Shown piece after piece: positions 37,902 to 46,347 of a stretch of DNA of 64,000 nucleotides. The stretch covers positions 62,001 through 126,000 of the forward strand of contig QJZC01000052.1 of the NCBI GenBank assembly GCA_003247575.1, written 5' to 3'. Both the position numbers and the translations under genes were made by a program. The notes beneath the pieces were generated by a model that searched no databases, was not told the origin of the DNA, and worked only from the letters and a program-made list of their open reading frames with translations. Numbering within the stretch: position 1 is the first letter of the stretch; every line of letters begins with the position of its first letter. This DNA comes from Pseudomonadota bacterium (lineage in GTDB: Bacteria > Myxococcota_A > UBA9160 > SZUA-336).

Positions 37902-38429
37902 ATGGCAGGAGGGCGAGCCTCGACTGCGAAGCGATCGGACCAGCGCCTGCGGCTGACGCTCGCTGGCTTGGGAGGTCTATTGCTTCCGCTGGCCAGTAGT
38001 GTCGCGATCGGGTGGGTTTGGCCTGCCTCGGCTGGGGGGGCGATCGGTGCGGCCGAGGCGAACTTCGATGCGTTGGCTGCCGCGGTGCTCGTGGCCGTGC
38101 CCGCGTCGCTGGGAGGCATCTCCATTGCTATTCTCGCCGCGAGCTGGCAGCGTGCGTTGTACTGGCAGGTTGGCGTGATCATTCTGCTGGGCGCCGCAGC
38201 GCTTCTCGTCGGCGCGATTTCGCCCGCTGGCGTCTCTGCGGAGGCCTCCGAGGCACAGCGAACGCGCACCACAGGTGCGTTTGGCGCGCACTCCGCGGAG
38301 CCTCTCGGCATGCGGACTCTCGGAATGAGGACTCTCGGCATGCGGATTGGGCCGTCGCGGACGGTATTCTTGCCCAAATGGACGCCATCACACGAGCTAG
38401 CTTGGCGATCTGCGGCGGACTCGTCGTAG
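37902..38429 (+). CDS. Small integral membrane protein of unknown function, beside uptake genes
   Basis: 175 residues from ATG 37902, chosen because AGGAGG lies 10 nt upstream (37886-37891); upstream in-frame ATGs at 37827 and 37836 lack such a site. About three hydrophobic spans are visible: LAGLGGLLLPLASSVAIGW, then a span around ALAAAVLVAVPASLGGISIA, and WQVGVIILLGAAALLVGA. The C-terminal third is not hydrophobic and contains a three-fold LGMRT-type repeat. The end overlaps the next gene by 52 nt. Small membrane proteins often precede PepSY proteins in siderophore-uptake loci, so a role there is inferred from context. The C-terminal part could be non-homologous extension; I do not recognise the family. 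Confidence 0.6.
   Translation: MAGGRASTAKRSDQRLRLTLAGLGGLLLPLASSVAIGWVWPASAGGAIGAAEANFDALAAAVLVAVPASLGGISIAILAASWQRALYWQVGVIILLGAAALLVGAISPAGVSAEASEAQRTRTTGAFGAHSAEPLGMRTLGMRTLGMRIGPSRTVFLPKWTPSHELAWRSAADSS
38302..38346 (+). repeat. Three tandem 15-bp units
   Basis: Units at 38302-38316, 38317-38331 and 38332-38346. The first and third are identical (CTCTCGGCATGCGGA) and the middle differs at two positions. They are in frame in the upstream membrane gene, giving a repeated LGMRT motif, and end 31 nt before the start of the next gene. Confidence 0.85.
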
Positions 38430-38758
38430 CGACGCCGCTCTACTTCACCAGCGCGCTGATCTACGCCCAGCTGATCTACTCCGAGCGGGCCGAGAGTCCG
38501 TTTCATCCGTTGCCGTGGCTGCTCGGTCTCTGGATCGTCTCCGGAGCACTACTGGCGCGCAGCGGGTCGCTGCTGCAGGGGCTGCGTGGGGTACTGGTTG
38601 CGACGGGCGCAGGCTGCACTCTCGCCCCGGCGGTTCACGGGGGGCTCGCGGTCGCGAGCGGCCTCGGACAGAATTCCTCTTCGGGTGTAGACATCAGCTT
38701 CGGGCTGGCTGCGGTGGTCTGCTTCGCCTCCTTGCTGGGGCTGCGTCGATGGGCGTGA
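38378..38758 (+). CDS. Small integral membrane protein (unknown family) before the PepSY gene
   Basis: 126 residues from ATG 38378. Roughly four hydrophobic spans: LAICGGLVVATPLYFTSAL, WLLGLWIVSGALLA, a central Gly/Ala-rich stretch, and ISFGLAAVVCFASLLGL, ending in Arg-Arg-Trp-Ala. It overlaps the previous gene by 52 nt and the PepSY gene by 10 nt (38749-38758), so the three are probably co-transcribed and translationally coupled. Size, topology and position resemble the small membrane proteins that accompany PepSY/siderophore-reductase-like proteins in many proteobacteria, but I cannot assign a family by reading. The start is the first ATG in this frame that avoids a long non-hydrophobic leader; no strong ribosome binding site is visible. 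Confidence 0.65.
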   Translation: MDAITRASLAICGGLVVATPLYFTSALIYAQLIYSERAESPFHPLPWLLGLWIVSGALLARSGSLLQGLRGVLVATGAGCTLAPAVHGGLAVASGLGQNSSSGVDISFGLAAVVCFASLLGLRRWA

Positions 38759-39987
38759 CGCCCGACCAGCGGCGGCGCCTCGATGCCTTCCACCGCGCGC
38801 TCGGAACCTTTGCTGCGATCTGGATCTTCGTGCTCGGACTAACGGGTAGCGTGTCCCTGTTCCGCGATCAGCTGGACCATTGGGCGCAGGGGCCGATGTC
38901 CGTTGCGCAAGGGGCGGTGTCGGGGCGTGCGGTCGAGGCGACGGCACGACCCGCATCCATGCAGCAGGGTTCCGCGAATCCGGTCGACCGCATGATCGGG
39001 CTCGACGACGTGCTGCGCGCGCTGTCCCAGGATCTGGCAGCGGCGACGCGTATCTCTGTGCGGTATCCAGCTCACAGCGCCGAGCCCTTCGAGGTCACGG
39101 CCACCTCGGAACGAGGGCTCAGCCAACGCTATCGCGTGAATTCGACGACCGGCGACTCGCTCGGAGCCGTACGCCACGAGGCCGCGTTGGCATACTTCAC
39201 GCTGCACGCCTACTTCCTCGTCTCGAGCAAGCTCGGACGCTATTGGGTCGGTGCCTTCGGGGTGATGCTCGTTGCCAGTGCGCTCACCGGGCTGGTTCTC
39301 CAGCGTAGGGTGGTTCGCGCAGCCCTGCGCATTCGTTGGAGCGGGCGCGATCGCATCGTCGCTGGAGATCTACATCGATCGATGGGCGTCATCGCATTGG
39401 TGTTTCACGTCGCCATGGGCGCCACGGGGGCTTGTCTGGGCCTGAAGGACCTCTTCGTGGGTCCTGCGTTGGTCGCGCAGCTGGGAGGCGATGTACGCGC
39501 CGCGCTCGACTCGGTGCGCTCCTCCGTTCCTGTAACCGCTGCGACCCCTGCCGACATGCCTCCCTTGGAGCCGCTGGTGCAGCGGGCGGCGCAGGCGATC
39601 CCTGGGTTCGTCCCCAACCTTGTCATTCTCCGTGAGTGGGGCCGTGCAAACGCGCTGATGCAGGTTCTAGGAACGGTGCCGGGCAAGCTGTTACCGAGAC
39701 ACGAAGCGGAGCAGGTGCACATCGAGCTCGGAAGCGGTGAGGTCGTGAAGGTCGAAGACGGGCAACGCGCAACCTGGGTTATGCGAGCCTACTATGCGCT
39801 GGCGCCGATCCACTATGGCGACTTCTTCGGTGTGTGGGTCAAGTGGGTGTACTTCGTGCTCGGTCTGAGTACGGCGGCCCTTGGGTTGACCGGTGTGGTC
39901 ATTCGGCGAGAGCGGCAATCCGAGCGGGCACGCGCCAAGTCTGGAACAAGGCGCGGGGGCCGGTCCGACAACCGATCGGCTGCTTGA
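38749..39987 (+). CDS. PepSY-associated transmembrane protein (putative inner-membrane iron/siderophore reductase)
   Basis: 412 residues. The N-terminus DAFHRALGTFAAIWIFVLGLTG is the typical first helix of PepSY_TM proteins. A large periplasmic segment follows, then helices near residues 165-190 (YWVGAFGVMLVASALTGLVL) and 210-230 (MGVIALVFHVAMGATGA), and a last one near 365-390 (WVYFVLGLSTAALGLTGVVI) before a basic tail. Conserved His residues in the first helix (FHRALG), HAYFL and FHVAMG could bind heme, as proposed for related siderophore reductases. It overlaps the preceding membrane gene and lies upstream of the sigma factor and receptor genes. The expected role is release or reduction of iron from an imported ferric siderophore at the inner membrane; that role comes from family and context, not from direct evidence. 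Confidence 0.85.
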   Translation: MGVTPDQRRRLDAFHRALGTFAAIWIFVLGLTGSVSLFRDQLDHWAQGPMSVAQGAVSGRAVEATARPASMQQGSANPVDRMIGLDDVLRALSQDLAAATRISVRYPAHSAEPFEVTATSERGLSQRYRVNSTTGDSLGAVRHEAALAYFTLHAYFLVSSKLGRYWVGAFGVMLVASALTGLVLQRRVVRAALRIRWSGRDRIVAGDLHRSMGVIALVFHVAMGATGACLGLKDLFVGPALVAQLGGDVRAALDSVRSSVPVTAATPADMPPLEPLVQRAAQAIPGFVPNLVILREWGRANALMQVLGTVPGKLLPRHEAEQVHIELGSGEVVKVEDGQRATWVMRAYYALAPIHYGDFFGVWVKWVYFVLGLSTAALGLTGVVIRRERQSERARAKSGTRRGGRSDNRSAA

Positions 39988-40092
39988 CTCGGACGCCTAC
40001 GTGCCGGGTGACATTAAATGCTGTCGCTTGCCACCGCATCTGCCGTGTCTGACGCCAGGATTAATCCTCTCACTCGCTATCTGGAACTGCGA

Positions 40093-40122
40093 TTGACTGG
40101 CCGGATTTGTGTGACTTATCTT
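40093..40122 (+). promoter_or_regulatory. Possible sigma70-type promoter upstream of the ECF sigma gene
   Basis: TTGACT at 40093-40098 and TATCTT at 40117-40122 are separated by 18 nt. They sit in the 300-bp gap between the PepSY gene and the sigma factor gene and upstream of the 11-bp repeats. The -10 match is 4 of 6, so this is only a candidate. Confidence 0.35.
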
Positions 40123-40148
40123 CGAAACTGGAGACGCGCCTGGAGCAT

Positions 40149-40195
40149 CCGACTCGATCCGGCCCGACTCGATCGCAATTCTGTCCGACTCGATC
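40149..40195 (+). repeat. Three direct copies of an 11-bp motif upstream of the sigma factor
   Basis: CCGACTCGATC occurs exactly at 40149-40159, 40164-40174 and 40185-40195, with start-to-start distances of 15 and 21 nt. The copies lie between the candidate promoter and the sigma factor start at 40288. Their clustering in a non-coding leader suggests protein-binding sites; the regulator is unknown. Confidence 0.6.
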
Positions 40196-40287
40196 AGGCA
40201 GGTGCTGCGCTCGACGCGTGGTGCAGAGAAGCTCGTGGTTCCTGGGTTGCTTCTTGTATTCTTCGCTCACTTGCTGTAAGGACGGCG

Positions 40288-40887
40288 ATGGCCGCCATTC
40301 CATCTTGGCCCGAATCTTGGGTTGGCGAGGACTTTGCTGGCGATGCTCCGGCCTCTACGAGTGCCGAGCAGCCGGCGACCTTCGTAGTGCGGAGGCTCTA
40401 CGAGCTTCACGGGGACGCGCTCTGCCGCTACCTCGTGCGGATTTTGCGCTGCGAGGCGACCGCGGAGGACGTGGCTCAGGATACGTATGCGCGACTTCTT
40501 CGCTATCAGCCCGACATCGAGCCCGCGCGATCGCGCAGTTACCTGTTTCAAGTGGCACTGAATATCGTGCGCAGCCAGTCTGCCGAGAAGCGGTCTCAGT
40601 CCGAGTTCCCATCGGCCTTGGAGTGGGAGTCGGACCTCGCGAGCGATGCTCCTGCACCCGATCGGATCGTCGAGGCGCGCCAGGCGCTCGCCACTCTCGG
40701 GGACGAGATCGATCGCCTGCCTCCTCGCTGTCGCCAGGTCTTCGTCATGCACCGACTGCATGGACTGACGCACGAAGTCATCGCTTCGCGCCTCCAGATC
40801 TCGCGCAGCATGGTAGAGAAACACATGATCAAGGCGATGACGCGATGCCGTCGGCGCATCAACGGCTCTCAGGCGGAGATTTCTTGA
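40288..40887 (+). CDS. ECF-family RNA polymerase sigma factor (FecI-like)
   Basis: 199 residues from ATG 40288, chosen because AAGGA sits 5 nt upstream (40278-40282) and because the upstream in-frame extension is non-conserved in character. Region 2 is visible at CRYLVRILRCEATAEDVAQD (about residues 45-65) and region 4 as LPPRCRQVFVMHRLHGLTHE followed by the helix-turn-helix ASRLQISRSMVEKHM. This is the usual two-domain size of FecI-type factors, which switch on iron-transport genes. The receptor gene begins 2 nt after the stop. No FecR-like anti-sigma gene is present before or after it, which is unusual for this group. The likely target is the receptor or the divergent NRPS operon; this is inference. 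Confidence 0.9.
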   Translation: MAAIPSWPESWVGEDFAGDAPASTSAEQPATFVVRRLYELHGDALCRYLVRILRCEATAEDVAQDTYARLLRYQPDIEPARSRSYLFQVALNIVRSQSAEKRSQSEFPSALEWESDLASDAPAPDRIVEARQALATLGDEIDRLPPRCRQVFVMHRLHGLTHEVIASRLQISRSMVEKHMIKAMTRCRRRINGSQAEIS

Positions 40888-40888
40888 T

Positions 40889-43174
40889 ATGAACACAGAA
40901 AAACAATCCAGTAAAACTTTTTTGTCCGATCCGACCTCTGTCAGGCTGCGACGGCTGGCCGTGCTGGCGGTTTTCGGGTCGCTGACCGCACCCTGCCCAG
41001 CATTTGCGCAGGCCGATCCGAGCGAGCCTGCCGAGCCGGAGAGTGCGCAGGAAGAAGCGCCTGCTCCCGCCTCGGCGATACGGGCGCCGTCGGACGCGAT
41101 CGAGGAAATCACGATCACGAGTCGGCGTCGCGAGGAGCTGCTTCAGCGTGTGGCTGCCAGTGTGCAGGCGTACACGGCCGAGGAGCTCGAGAGCGCGGGC
41201 ATCGATGGTTTCGAGGATGTGTTTCGCCTGACGAGCAATGCCTACGTCGAGGAGCGGACCGGAGGCGATGCGGTCGTCTCGATCCGCGGTGTGTCCACCG
41301 GCGACATGAGCCGTGAGCCCGGTGTCGGCTTGTACGTGGACGGGGCCTATGCCTTCTTCCGCGGCGTGCAGGATACCCCGCCGTTGTTCGACTTGGAGTC
41401 TGTCGAGGTCCTGCGCGGACCACAGGGTGGCTTGTATGGTCGCAACTCCGTCGGCGGGGCCTTGGTGATCAATACGGCGCGGCCGCAGTTCGACTTCGGT
41501 ACGTCCGCCAAGGTGACCCTCGGGAGCGACAATCTCGAGAAGTTCGAAGGCTCGCTGAACCTGCCCTTGCTGGCTGAGCGTTTGTCGTTTCGCGTAGCGT
41601 ACACCGACAAGCAGAGTGACAACTTCGTGGCCAACAGCACACTCGGGAGGAACGAGCGCGATCCCGTGTCGAGAGCGGGCCGCGCGAAGCTGCGCTTCAC
41701 GCCGAGCGATGCCGTCGACATCATTCTTGCCTACGAGCGCTCGCGCGAGTCCTTGTCTGGATTCGACAGAATTGCACCGACGAACGACCCCGACCAACGG
41801 CGCACCCTGGCGGACTTCCTTGGGCAGACGCGGCAGGCATCCGATCGCTACAGCATCGATGTCAGCTGGGAGGCCTCCCCGAGCCTGAACGTGCGCTATC
41901 TGGGGTCCTTCCGGAAGTTCGATCGATTCCGCTCGTTCGACGACGACGGTGGCGCGACCCTCTCGAGCGTCCAGAGGCAGAGCTTCGACTCCAATCAGCA
42001 GACCCACGAGCTCCGGCTCAGCGGAGTGTTGCTCGACGATAAGGTCGACTGGATCGTGGCAGGGGTCGCCTATCGCGACAGTCCCTCGTTCTCAGGAGGG
42101 CAGGGGACAGACGCCGTTTCCAGCGTGAACGTCGTCGACGAAACATACAAGAGCCAGTCCGTCTTCGGGCAGGTCCAGTATCAGCCTAAAGAGTGGGTGC
42201 GTGTCTCGGGACAGCTGGGCTACACGCGAGAGCGGATCAAGAACACGCGCTCCGGTCAGATTCTGCTCGGAGGTGTGGCCACTCCGTTGCCGACTCTCGC
42301 CCAGACTGAGATCGAGCGCGTACTGACACCCGGCGCGGACGTCTCGTTCTTCTTCACCGACGACATCCTGGCGTACGTGAGCTACTCCACCTCGTACAAG
42401 ACGGGCGGGTTCAACTCGCTGCGGGACACCGGGGTGACCCGCCTCGGCATGGGCGCCGACCCCTACTATCGGCCGGAGAAGGTCCGCGGCTTCGAGGTCG
42501 GGACCAAGACCAGCTGGCTCGACGGTCGCCTGCTCTTCAACGTCTCTCTGTTCGACATGAACCAGCGAGCGATCCAGACGCGCGTGATGCTCCAGCCGGA
42601 TCCCTTGACCGGGCAGCAGGTGAGACCGTTCCAGAATATCGGTACGGTCGAGAGTCAGGGTGTCGAAGCAGAGCTGGTCGCGGTGCCCCTGCCGGGCCTT
42701 CAGTTCTCGCTCGGCTACGGCTTCACGGATGCCGAGCTGAAGGACTCGGTCACACAGGCGGGGGATGCAGATGGCAACGAGCCGATCGACATTCCGCGCT
42801 ACAGCTTCAATGCTGGAGTCCAGTACACCCGCGAAATCTTCGCAGGTCGGGCCGACGCGTTCCTGCGACTCGATTACCAGTCGCGACTCGGCGGAAAGCG
42901 CGACATCGCCAACGTGGTCGACCTGGACGACCAAGCGTTGACGAACATGAAGTTCGGCTTGGAGTTTGCCAACGGGATGACGTTGTCCTTCTTTGCCAAC
43001 AACGTATTCAATCGTTCCTTCTTCGAGCTGGAGCCTGATGCGTGTGTCCCCAGTGGGATGTTGACTCCTGCCCAGCTGTCGCTCCCGGCCGATCAGATCT
43101 GCTCGATCCTGTCTCGGCCCGGGATTGCGAACGCTCCGCGTGTCGTCGGAATCGAGGTCGGGGCGAAGTTCTGA
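40889..43174 (+). CDS. TonB-dependent outer-membrane receptor
   Basis: 761 residues. An N-terminal signal sequence ends near AFA|QA (about residue 42), followed by a Pro/Glu-rich stretch and a TonB box EEITITSRRREE near residue 70. The plug domain shows IRGVSTGDM, PGVGLYVDGAY and VEVLRGPQGGLYGRNSVGGA. The barrel follows and ends in a terminal Phe after GIEVGAKF, as expected for outer-membrane insertion. No N-terminal secretin/TonB signalling domain lies before the plug, so it is a transporter rather than a transducer, even though it is adjacent to an ECF sigma gene. It probably imports a ferric siderophore; with the neighbouring lipopeptide operon, the cognate ligand may be that product. The substrate cannot be read from sequence. 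Confidence 0.95.
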   Translation: MNTEKQSSKTFLSDPTSVRLRRLAVLAVFGSLTAPCPAFAQADPSEPAEPESAQEEAPAPASAIRAPSDAIEEITITSRRREELLQRVAASVQAYTAEELESAGIDGFEDVFRLTSNAYVEERTGGDAVVSIRGVSTGDMSREPGVGLYVDGAYAFFRGVQDTPPLFDLESVEVLRGPQGGLYGRNSVGGALVINTARPQFDFGTSAKVTLGSDNLEKFEGSLNLPLLAERLSFRVAYTDKQSDNFVANSTLGRNERDPVSRAGRAKLRFTPSDAVDIILAYERSRESLSGFDRIAPTNDPDQRRTLADFLGQTRQASDRYSIDVSWEASPSLNVRYLGSFRKFDRFRSFDDDGGATLSSVQRQSFDSNQQTHELRLSGVLLDDKVDWIVAGVAYRDSPSFSGGQGTDAVSSVNVVDETYKSQSVFGQVQYQPKEWVRVSGQLGYTRERIKNTRSGQILLGGVATPLPTLAQTEIERVLTPGADVSFFFTDDILAYVSYSTSYKTGGFNSLRDTGVTRLGMGADPYYRPEKVRGFEVGTKTSWLDGRLLFNVSLFDMNQRAIQTRVMLQPDPLTGQQVRPFQNIGTVESQGVEAELVAVPLPGLQFSLGYGFTDAELKDSVTQAGDADGNEPIDIPRYSFNAGVQYTREIFAGRADAFLRLDYQSRLGGKRDIANVVDLDDQALTNMKFGLEFANGMTLSFFANNVFNRSFFELEPDACVPSGMLTPAQLSLPADQICSILSRPGIANAPRVVGIEVGAKF

Positions 43175-43195
43175 TTGTCGAAGCTGTGCGCGGGC

Positions 43196-43216
43196 GAAAC
43201 TCTATGGTCGAGTTTC
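43196..43216 (+). terminator. Small inverted repeat after the receptor gene
   Basis: GAAACTC and GAGTTTC pair perfectly (7 bp) around a 7-nt loop, in the 109-bp gap between the receptor stop and the carrier protein start. There is no T tract. It could be a weak terminator/attenuator or an operator. Confidence 0.3.
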
Positions 43217-43283
43217 ACCTCGCAGCGGGATATCCTGATCTCAGGCCGGTGCGACGGCTTGCCAAACAGCAGGAAAGGCCACA

Positions 43284-43583
43284 ATGTCCGAGGATTCAGT
43301 AGCGAAACGTGTCATCGACGTAATCGCGCGGCACACTTTCGAGCAGCGAGAGATCGGGCTCGATGACACGGTAGAGGCGCTCAAGATCGACTCGCTGGCA
43401 ATGGCCGAGATCATGTTCGATCTGGAGGAAGAGTTCGACATCGTGATCGAGTTCAATGTGAACCGGCCCGATGAGGACGAAAACTTTCGGTTTGCCACGG
43501 TGCGCGAGGCCGTGCAGCGAATCGAGGAGCTCGCTGCGCAGCCTTCTGCAACCAGAGCGGCAGAAGGTAGTCTCACCTCGTAG
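43284..43583 (+). CDS. Discrete acyl carrier protein
   Basis: 99 residues. The phosphopantetheine attachment site is Ser37 in LKIDSLAMAEIMF, within a four-helix carrier-protein pattern that is strongly acidic through LEEEFDIVIEF. A purine-rich AGGAAAGG lies just before the ATG. It is longer than a housekeeping ACP by a short C-terminal tail and lies upstream of a ketosynthase and a radical SAM gene, so it is probably a dedicated carrier for a modified acyl chain rather than the general fatty-acid ACP. Whether it feeds the FAAL-ACP of NRPS A is inference. Confidence 0.9.
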   Translation: MSEDSVAKRVIDVIARHTFEQREIGLDDTVEALKIDSLAMAEIMFDLEEEFDIVIEFNVNRPDEDENFRFATVREAVQRIEELAAQPSATRAAEGSLTS

Positions 43584-43630
43584 ACGCGTCTCGTGTGCGT
43601 CGTGCATGTGGGGGAGATGGAGGCAAGCTC

Positions 43631-44842
43631 GTGCGATCCGTTGTGGTAACCGGTCTCGGCGCGATCAGCCCGCTCGGGCTGGATGTGCCCCAGACGTGGG
43701 CTGCACTCCGCGAGGGACGTTCCGGTATCGGCCCGATCACCTGCATGTCGACGGAGCGTCTGCAGGTCAAGATTGCTGCCGAGGTGCATGGCTTCGAGCC
43801 TGAGCGCGTACTCGATCCGAAGCAGATTCCTTTCATGGATCGGTTCACGCAGCTCGCGGTCTCTGCTGCGGGTGAGGCGCTGCTCGATTCTGGCTTGGAG
43901 CTGGACCGCGATGTGGCCGCGCGTACGGCTACGATTCTTGGGACCAGCATCGGGGGGCAGCTCGCTCAGGACGAGAACTACCAGCGGCTGTACGAGCAGG
44001 GAGCGCGGCGCCTGCATCCGTTCGTCGTGTCTCGCGTGATGCCGAGCGCATCGGCCAGCCATGTTTCGATTCGATACGGGATCACGGGTCCCTCCTTTTG
44101 TGTCACCAGCGCGTGCGCATCGGCGGGGCATGCGATCGCTCAGGCGCTGGCGATGCTGCGCGCTGGCTTGATCGACGTTGCAGTCACCGGGGGCAGCGAG
44201 GCGTGCCTGACCCTCGGTGGTTTCAAGACATGGGAGGCTCTCAGGGTGCTCACAGCAGATACGTGCCGACCCTTCTCCAGGGATCGGAGTGGACTCGTGC
44301 TGGGCGAGGGAGCCGCGGTCCTGGTGCTCGAGGGGCGGGATCACGCGCACGCGCGCGGCGCGAAGATCTACGCGGAGCTCCTCGGCGCTGGAGCCAGCGC
44401 GGACGCAGACCGAGTGATTCAATCCTCGGCAGAGGGCGGAGCGGCAGCGATGCGAGCCGCCCTGGCGGATGCGCGTGTGGAGTCCACGCGTGTGGACTAC
44501 GTGAACGCCCATGGGACGGGTACCGCGGGCAATGATCCCACCGAGACGGAGTCGATCCATCAGGCACTCGGGCCGCAGGCGAAGCGAGCTTGTGTGTCCT
44601 CGACCAAGTCGATGCATGGTCACCTTCTGGGTGCCGCGGGTGCGATCGAGGCACTCGCGACGGTGCTGGCGATTCGAGATTCCATGATTCCGCCGACGAT
44701 TCACTTCACCGAAGCGGGTGAGGGATGCGACCTCGACTATGTTCCGAACCAGGCGCGCGCGAGAGAGATCGACGTGGCACTGTCGAACTCGTTCGCATTC
44801 GGTGGTCTGAACTCCGTGCTGGCGTTCGGGCGAGCGGACTGA
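43631..44842 (+). CDS. Beta-ketoacyl-ACP synthase, FabF-like
   Basis: 403 residues from GTG 43631, chosen because GGAGG lies 7 nt upstream (43619-43623); an upstream GTG at 43595 lacks a site. It begins VRSVVVTGLGAISPLG, typical of FabF. The active-site Cys is in TSACASAGHA (about residue 162), and the two His residues are in NAHGTGT (about 294) and KSMHGHLLGAAG (about 328), so the Cys-His-His triad is complete. SNSFAFGGLNSVLAF closes the fold. The gene lies 47 nt after the carrier-protein gene and 8 nt before the radical SAM gene, forming an apparent three-gene cassette. It should elongate or condense acyl groups on the neighbouring ACP. No chain-length-factor partner, ketoreductase or dehydratase is adjacent. 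Confidence 0.93.
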   Translation: MRSVVVTGLGAISPLGLDVPQTWAALREGRSGIGPITCMSTERLQVKIAAEVHGFEPERVLDPKQIPFMDRFTQLAVSAAGEALLDSGLELDRDVAARTATILGTSIGGQLAQDENYQRLYEQGARRLHPFVVSRVMPSASASHVSIRYGITGPSFCVTSACASAGHAIAQALAMLRAGLIDVAVTGGSEACLTLGGFKTWEALRVLTADTCRPFSRDRSGLVLGEGAAVLVLEGRDHAHARGAKIYAELLGAGASADADRVIQSSAEGGAAAMRAALADARVESTRVDYVNAHGTGTAGNDPTETESIHQALGPQAKRACVSSTKSMHGHLLGAAGAIEALATVLAIRDSMIPPTIHFTEAGEGCDLDYVPNQARAREIDVALSNSFAFGGLNSVLAFGRAD

Positions 44843-44850
44843 GGAGAACG

Positions 44851-46347
44851 ATGAAACGACTTCGCATCGTTCTGATCAAGCCGAGCAAATACAACCCCGA
44901 TGGGACGGTTGCCCGCTTCCAGTACGGGTTGATGCCGAACGCAACCCTCTACCATCTCGCGAGCATGGTGCCGCCCGTCGTGGAGGGGATGCGCACCGAG
45001 GTCCATCTGATCGACGAGTACGTCCGCTGCGAGCTCGACTATTTGGAGCTGTTGCAGCGGGACCCGGACTGTGAGGTGCTGGTCGCCATCGTCGGCGTGC
45101 AGTCTCACCAGTTCCAGCGGGCGCTGGACCTGGCGGCGTTCGCGCTCGACCGCGGGGTGCGCTGCTGTGTCGTCGGGGGACCGCATCCGATGACCTGCGA
45201 TACCTCGATGTTCCATGGGCGCGGCCTGAGCTTCGCGCTCTCGGAAGGAGAGGTCATCTGGCAGGACATCCTTCGCGACGCTACGCGAGGTGAGCTCGCA
45301 CCGAGCTACGGCGAAGGTCGCCGGTGGTCTCCTAGGCTGGAGCCGTTGGTGATCGACCCGCCGGCCAAGGAGCAGCTCGATCGCTACTGGATGCCGATGC
45401 TGGGAATCTACCCGGTGCGAGGCTGCCCGTATACATGCAACTTCTGCTCGGTGATCAAGATCGCCGGTCGTGCATTGCGCAGCAATCCCATCGATCGCAC
45501 GCTCGAGAGCTTGCGCCGGGCGGTGGCTGCTGGGGTCACGACGGTGATGTTCACCTCCGACAATTTCAACAAGTATCCCGAGGCGCGCGAGTTCTGTGAG
45601 GCCCTCGCGGCCGAGAAGCTGCCCCTGCGATTCTTCTGTCAGTGCGATTCGAAGATCGCCGAGGAAGGGGATCTGGTCGAGCTCTTCGCGCGAGCGGGGT
45701 GCTTCCAGATGTTTGTCGGGGTCGAGTCGTTCGATCGCGAGGTGCTGCGCGCGGCGCACAAGTATCACAACCGGCCTGAGCGCTATCGCACGATCATCGA
45801 TCTCTGTTCCGAGCATGGAATCGAGTCGCACTTCTCGAACATCATCGGTTTCCCGGAGCAGCGCGAGGCCGACGTCCTCGAGCACCTCGAGGTGCTGCGT
45901 GAGCTCGATCCGTCGATCGCGTCCTTCTATATCCTCTGCCCGATTCCTGGTACCGAGCAGTACGACGACTTCCTGGAGCGGGGGTGGATCTGGGAGAAGA
46001 ACCTGGACCGCTTCGATGCCACTTGTCCTACCTGGACGCATCCACACCTCGAGGCACAGGATCTGTCGCGCCTGCTCCTGCACTGCTACCGAGAGTTCTA
46101 CCGAAACTCTGCCGCGAAGCGAAATTCTGGAGAGACGAGCAAGCACTACGCCATGTTGAGCCGCTACGCCGCGAATCGGGGACTGCATCCCATGGCGGGA
46201 GGGGTTCAGCCGGTCGCAATCGATGGGATCGCAGACTACTCGAAGCTGAGAAAGACGCGCTTCGGTTGCGAGTTGGCGCCGCTTCCGGAGAGCTTGAAAG
46301 TCAGTGCGAGCTACGCACTGCGGTTCGTGGACGAGTCGCCTGAGTAG
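44851..46347 (+). CDS. B12-binding-domain radical SAM enzyme
   Basis: 498 residues from ATG 44851, with GAGGAG just upstream and 8 nt after the ketosynthase stop. The N-terminal half resembles a cobalamin-binding fold: LIDEYVR, then AIVGVQSHQFQRALDLAAFA and CCVVGGPHPM. The radical SAM cluster motif is GCPYTCNFCS with Cys192, Cys196 and Cys199 (CxxxCxxC). TSDNFNKYPE, FVGVESFD and IIGFPEQRE are typical later barrel motifs. Enzymes of this class methylate unactivated carbons, contract rings or make other radical rearrangements. With an ACP and a ketosynthase directly upstream, the substrate may be a carrier-bound acyl chain. The exact reaction cannot be deduced. The C-terminal 100 residues carry no motif I recognise. 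Confidence 0.9.
   Translation: MKRLRIVLIKPSKYNPDGTVARFQYGLMPNATLYHLASMVPPVVEGMRTEVHLIDEYVRCELDYLELLQRDPDCEVLVAIVGVQSHQFQRALDLAAFALDRGVRCCVVGGPHPMTCDTSMFHGRGLSFALSEGEVIWQDILRDATRGELAPSYGEGRRWSPRLEPLVIDPPAKEQLDRYWMPMLGIYPVRGCPYTCNFCSVIKIAGRALRSNPIDRTLESLRRAVAAGVTTVMFTSDNFNKYPEAREFCEALAAEKLPLRFFCQCDSKIAEEGDLVELFARAGCFQMFVGVESFDREVLRAAHKYHNRPERYRTIIDLCSEHGIESHFSNIIGFPEQREADVLEHLEVLRELDPSIASFYILCPIPGTEQYDDFLERGWIWEKNLDRFDATCPTWTHPHLEAQDLSRLLLHCYREFYRNSAAKRNSGETSKHYAMLSRYAANRGLHPMAGGVQPVAIDGIADYSKLRKTRFGCELAPLPESLKVSASYALRFVDESPE

Noticed and set aside
40018..40287. N-terminal extension of the ECF sigma factor from an ATG at 40018
   Set aside because: The extra 90 residues do not resemble sigma region 2, lack a ribosome binding site, and span the candidate promoter and repeats; ATG 40288 has a good site and gives the usual family length.
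43241..44704. A 487-codon minus-strand open frame opposite the ACP and ketosynthase genes
   Set aside because: Same pattern of shadow frame; the plus-strand genes have intact catalytic residues and ribosome binding sites.
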